Positions 59,554 through 64,000 of a stretch of DNA of 64,000 bases are shown here, piece by piece. Every line of letters begins with the position of its first letter. The stretch's first letter is position 1. A program made the position numbers and the translations under genes. The stretch comes from Triops longicaudatus (lineage: Eukaryota; Arthropoda; Branchiopoda; Notostraca; Triopsidae): positions 248,001-312,000 of the forward strand of contig JAGQDJ010000073.1 of NCBI GenBank assembly GCA_022885665.1, given 5' to 3'. The notes beneath the pieces were generated by a model that worked only from the letters and a program-made list of their open reading frames with translations, searched no databases and was not told where the DNA came from.

Positions 59554-59915
59554 GTGTTAGATATTTAGTCTTCGTATTAATATAACTTCAGTAAAAGAAA
59601 ATCGAACTATAGAAGTGGTAAATAAATTGTGGGACTATTCCTCGAATAATGGCGTTAAGAAAAGTACCAGAATTTACTAGACAGTCTGTATTTCTATTTT
59701 TGATATAAAAGCCAGTAGTTTCTGAGACATTGTATCACCACATTACTGTCTCTTTGATTGTATTAGACATTTAGCCTTCGTATCAATCTAATATCAGTTT
59801 GAAAAAATCCGAAAAATTAACATGGCCAATAAATTCCGGCACCGTTTCGCGAAATAAGGCATTAGAAAAAATATCGTAATTTATTGGACGTTCTGGTATT
59901 TTTAATTATTGATGT
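59554..59915. repeat. Diverged direct repeat, two units about 206 bp apart
   Basis: GTGTTAGATATTTAGTCTTC at 59554 is echoed by GTATTAGACATTTAGCCTTC at 59760, followed by further paired stretches (AATAAATT, GCGTTAAGAAAA and GCATTAGAAAAA). Non-coding. Confidence 0.65.
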
Positions 59916-60020
59916 ATTTTTTATTTATTTATTTATTATTTTTTTTATTTATTATTTATTTATTTATTTATTATCTATTTATTTACTTTTTTATTTATTT
60001 ATTTATTATTTATTTTTTTT
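59910..60020. repeat. TTTA/TTA-rich simple repeat
   Basis: Irregular TTTATTTATTATT tract of about 110 bases. Confidence 0.9.
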
Positions 60021-63000
60021 GCTGTATTTACTGCAAAAATAAGAAGTACTTTCTGGGTGATTTTGTAATCATATTTCGTGAATATTCCGGACCGGAAGGG
60101 GAAACTTTCTATGTAGGGTGGAGGGTGCGACACTCGTACGGAAGGAATAGTCAAGCGCCGTTCTAGTACGTAACGAACGCCGTGCAGCAATAGAAATTTG
60201 GGGAGTCTGGATGATCGGTGTGCTTTATTCCATTAGCGAAACGGTGATGCATTCGGAAATGACTTGACGTCCTCTGGCGGAAGATTTGGGCACAGGGGGT
60301 GTTTCTGGATAAAAGGTGCGCGTATTAGTGTGTACTCTGTACGTGGGTTTGTTCTTGCTTGACGTTGCCACTCTTCTGCTATTTCTTCTTTCCCCGGTTT
60401 CTCGTGGCATTTGTGGGGGCCACGCTTGTAATACTAACTGGCCATTCGTACCCCGAGTACTGTGTACAAGTTAGAATGCAGGACTGGGAATGATATTATG
60501 ACCTTATTTCTGTTACTGGCCGGTAAACAAGCGCCCGAGCTCCCGTGACAGAGCAAATAAGCAAAGACTTAATTACTTTTCGGGGAGTGCGGAGCACAGA
60601 AGTTAGGTTGCGGACTTGGCCCGCAAGCTTTTACTGTTTAATTAATTTCTTTGCTGTCCAAATACACTGGACTAGTGTTTTATTCATGCGGCAAGGTTTG
60701 AGAGAAAAAAAGGGAGGATAGCTATTGGCACATAGAGATGGCGTCAATGAGTAGGCGAAATTGCAACACTTTGTGCGCAAAACCTAATTCCAATGAGAAA
60801 ACTTTTCTATTGTAGTGAATCTTCTTAAAGCCGGGAGGTTTGAAGCAAGGAACGTTGAATTTGAAATAGTTACGGATATGCATGCAAGTGGGTTGCGACA
60901 GTACATACTAATGGCACGCAACTTTTCGCTGAAAATAGAAGCAAAGTATTTAAGCCTTACTATCTGTATAGATATTTCAAATCAATTCGAAAGGAAGAAT
61001 TTTTTTGTAAGTCTTCTAAGTTATTATTGCATGGCCTTTCGTCATGAATCTTCCAGAATGTTTTATCCCGTCTATAGGAAAATTCTTTGTTGCCAATAAT
61101 GAAATTCTCCCCCTTCGCTCCGTTAAGCCTTTTTTACTCACTCCCATTTTGGCACGGGATTAAGACAGACGGCAAAACTTTGGTTCAAATTTAATTGTTA
61201 CCTGAGTTTTCCCGACATAGTGATTCAGTACAACTTAAGCAACCTAAATTGAAGACTTGTGACTGTTAACTCTAAATACATCGAATAACGGAGTGTAGTC
61301 TAGAAGATCATCTTCTTGGTCCAAATTCCCTTAAGGACCAATAGAGTTTCAAGTATTCTACAGATGAGTATTACAAAGGAAGAATATGGCCAGTTTGTAG
61401 CCATAAAGTGTTATAAATCATGTAATTTCTTGAGTCAAAAATTATTTGCTAGTCTAAAAATTTCTGGTAACAATACAGAACTTACAGCAATTTAAAATGC
61501 ATGGCTTAGAAAGGTTCATCTGTTATACCAGTTTTCAGGGTCAACAAAATACGATCCATAAATTTCGAAAAAAAAAATAAGCTGATACATATTCTTTTTG
61601 AAGGACGAAAAATATTTGCATTCAAAATTCAGAAAGGAATTCTGCCAGAAATAAAGTGGAAATTTCGTTACAAAAACCTCTTTTTGTATCGTTCTCAAAG
61701 AAATCGAAAAGTATATGCAGTTCTTAAAAATTATTTATGGAATTTTGTAAAAAATTTTAAAATAGTTCTCCCGAATATATACAGCCAAACTTTACTGTCA
61801 GAGATTTTCAAAGATTTCTGAGATTTTCATTGATATTTCTTTAGTGAGTCTTGCACAAGTGTCCCGCTAGAGGCGCTGTATACGACGGAGCTCGTCATAG
61901 GGAGTCTGACAAATTTCCCTTTTCCTATTCGTGTATCCTATTCCCTGTAATGTATGTATTCATGTTCATGTTCTTAATTTAACTGAAAAGACAGTCGTCA
62001 ATTCTTCAAACGCAAAAAAACGTGTTCCCCGTCCCAAATTTATGTGTAAGCGCGACCTTCCATGTCTCTCCAAATGTTCCGCAGTTATAAAAGTTACTTT
62101 CAGGTCATTTCCATCTAAGGTGTGACGTAAGGCAAAAATACGCATACCAGGACGACTTGCACCGTTTAAAGGTCTGTTCCTCCGCTTTAAAAGTCACGTT
62201 GAAACTCGAAGGGAGCCAAGAGTTACATACTTAAGTTGCTGGCTGGTAACTTGTGCCAAAAAGTGTCTTTTTATATGAAAGTAAACTTATCTGCACCGAG
62301 CCAGCAATCCCACGAGTGTGAAACTCCTGCTATCACCTTCACATGGTACGTCTTTGTTTCATAGGACTTGAGAGATGAAAAATCTTTTTTTTTTGAATCA
62401 TCACTAAAAAGAAAAAGCTGCATGGAGTAGACAAGTTTGAGTACGAAAACTTGTAGAACGATTTCTATGTTTTTTACAAGTTCTTTCGGTCCAGGGAGGT
62501 GGCGAGCAACCCGAGCGAAAAAACGCGGTCGACATGGATTTTTGGGTACTTTATTATTGGGCCAAGTTTCCATTCTAAGCTCGTTGGCTCGCTGATATAA
62601 CCGTACAATGCTGTACTACAACCCCCAAGTCAACAGCTGGCGAGGTTACGGAAACAGAACACGTTCTGATTCAAGCGGCCCACTGATGGGATTTGCCTCG
62701 CCAGCCATAACACAATTGTTGAGCGTCAGTATAGTGTTTCGGCCACCAGTCCCCCATATATACAACACTACCTAACAACAGCACCGCCCTTTCATCCACG
62801 CCCACCACCATATGAGCTCAAAAGCCACAATTTAGGAATTTTTTTTATTGCGGTACGTAATAGTGACGTTTTAAGGGCAGAAATGTACTGGAAAGCTTAG
62901 AATGTAATCAATTGTTACTGCAAGCCTATCAGAAGCATATTTATGTGCGTTTTTCTGTGCTGAGCCTCGTCAGTTCCGTTTTCTACCTATATGAACGCAG

Positions 63001-63475
63001 CCTAACGTTATCGTTGACTTGTTGTAGCGACTGAAAAAATGGGTATGAGTAGTATGGAAGGTTCGAAACTCAATAAAAAAGATAGGTGAATTAAATTAAG
63101 ACTGTAAGTTAAGGTAAGTCTTATTTTTAGCTTCAACGTAGTTTTTAGCCACAAGAACGTATAAAATAGAGAGTTGAGCGCGTGTGGCTTATGGTGTGTT
63201 TGTTTGAGCATTGGTTGGACAACCTACGGCTTTGCTGTCCGTCTTTAAGCAAACAATCACGTGCCTAATGTAATGTGTTCTTGAGAGGAAGTTGAATTTC
63301 CAGGCAAGAAGCTGAAGAAACGTGATTTAGTTGTGTAAGGCGTGGTATACAAGTAAAGAAACAACTTTTAAGGGGAAAAATATTATTGTTTTAATATGTT
63401 GAACTGTTTGAACAAGAATTTTTCTATTTATTTTTAAGTATTTTGGTGCGCATTTTAAATTTGTAAGAAATTCCT

Positions 63476-63965
63476 GTTCCGAATTGAATCTGGAAGGTAA
63501 CATTTGTTTATGTTATCCTTTAAAGAAAATTAATTTAAAATAACAAACGAGGTAAAAGTACAGTTTTGGACTCCAAACTCGTTAAATATTTCATTGTTAC
63601 CCAACAATCAAATTTATTAGCCGTCCACCGTAATATTAAAATTGATTGTTGGTAAGAATGCAAGCCCGTGCACCCAACCTGTAGCGTTCATTCCTCTTTT
63701 AATTTTCTTTCAAACCAGTCCCGTTTCTTCAGCATAAAATTTGATTGTTATAAAGTTATAGCTAAAATGAATAACTGAAAGTGAATAAGTGACATCGGCT
63801 ATCATTCCTTCGTTGAAAGCATATCCCTTACGTCATTAGCAACAGTTCCCTTTCAGTTTCGTTTGATATGGAACACGGTGAATTCATAGTATTTTGCTGT
63901 AAGTTCGTTAATTGGACTTTCTACTGCGATGCCTGTTCCAGTAACGGTGTGATAAAAAGTCCAAG
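63476..63965. repeat. Second copy of the 44611-45100 block
   Basis: Same order and spacing of conserved words as the block at 44611. No Ig exon lies at the position (about 63.15 kb) where an Ig3 exon would sit if this were part of a duplicated DIP gene. Confidence 0.75.
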
Positions 63966-64000
63966 ATCTTTACGAGTGATAAAAGCAGTTAAAGTGTGAA

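Larger units (their letters stand above)
55474..64000. other. Upstream region of the DIP-like gene, no gene seen
   Basis: A GC-richer patch at 56020-56260 may be a 5' UTR exon or promoter of the DIP-like gene. Frames here are short and without motifs. Other contents are the repeats listed separately: GGTGGCGCTC motifs at 57-58 kb, a direct repeat at 59.55-59.9 kb, a TTTA-rich tract near 60 kb and the block at 63.5 kb. Confidence 0.45.

Noticed and set aside
63008..63211. Ig3 exon of a tandem DIP paralogue next to the 63.5-kb block
   Set aside because: The reading frame shows no Cys-Trp-Cys Ig pattern and no NSLG signature, so a duplicated gene cannot be claimed from this window.

Overview
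The window is nuclear DNA of an arthropod, probably a pancrustacean or hexapod. Genes have many short GT-AG introns (mostly 45-400 bp). Among them are a Dpr-interacting-protein (DIP) type immunoglobulin gene and an insect-style secreted alanine-rich coiled-coil protein with a TATA plus TCAGT promoter. The species cannot be fixed from sequence alone; a basal hexapod such as a springtail would fit.

Layout. 1-5350 (+): 3' end of an outer-arm axonemal dynein heavy chain (DNAH5/DNAH8 type). 6111-8719 (+): a C18orf63 homologue. 8905-10134 (-): mitochondrial FAM210A. 11836-13528 (+): a secreted protein with a Thr/Ser/Pro-rich stretch and one CUB domain. 14163-15631 (+): a secreted Ala/Gln-rich coiled-coil protein (DUF745-like). 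16440-19872 (-): RacGAP1, complete. 20558-26246 (+): a caspase-NACHT-LRR protein, the most unusual gene here. 27076-27826 (-): the 3' part of Ral, whose P-loop exon I could not find. 29745-31294: a duplicate of the RacGAP1/NLR divergent promoter with the first exons of both genes. 31690-36808: transposon-rich block with a broken Ty3/gypsy element and nested hAT elements. 42784-55473 (-): a DIP-like cell-adhesion gene with long introns. The rest, especially 36.8-42.7 kb and 55.5-64 kb, is AT-rich and shows no convincing genes.

How the genes relate. RacGAP1 (cytokinesis) and the caspase-NACHT-LRR gene are transcribed divergently from a 685-bp spacer, and this spacer was copied about 10.5 kb downstream, next to Ral. 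After that copy a 184-bp hAT MITE landed in it; the undisturbed original shows the exact empty site. The two unknown bases (21708 and 35346) each join two near-identical copies of about 120 bp and look like unmerged contig ends rather than biological repeats; the first one corrupts the caspase exon.

Candidate for a new system: an arthropod NLR in which a caspase domain with the His-Cys pair retained is fused directly to a NACHT ATPase and leucine-rich repeats, with no adaptor domain between sensor and protease.
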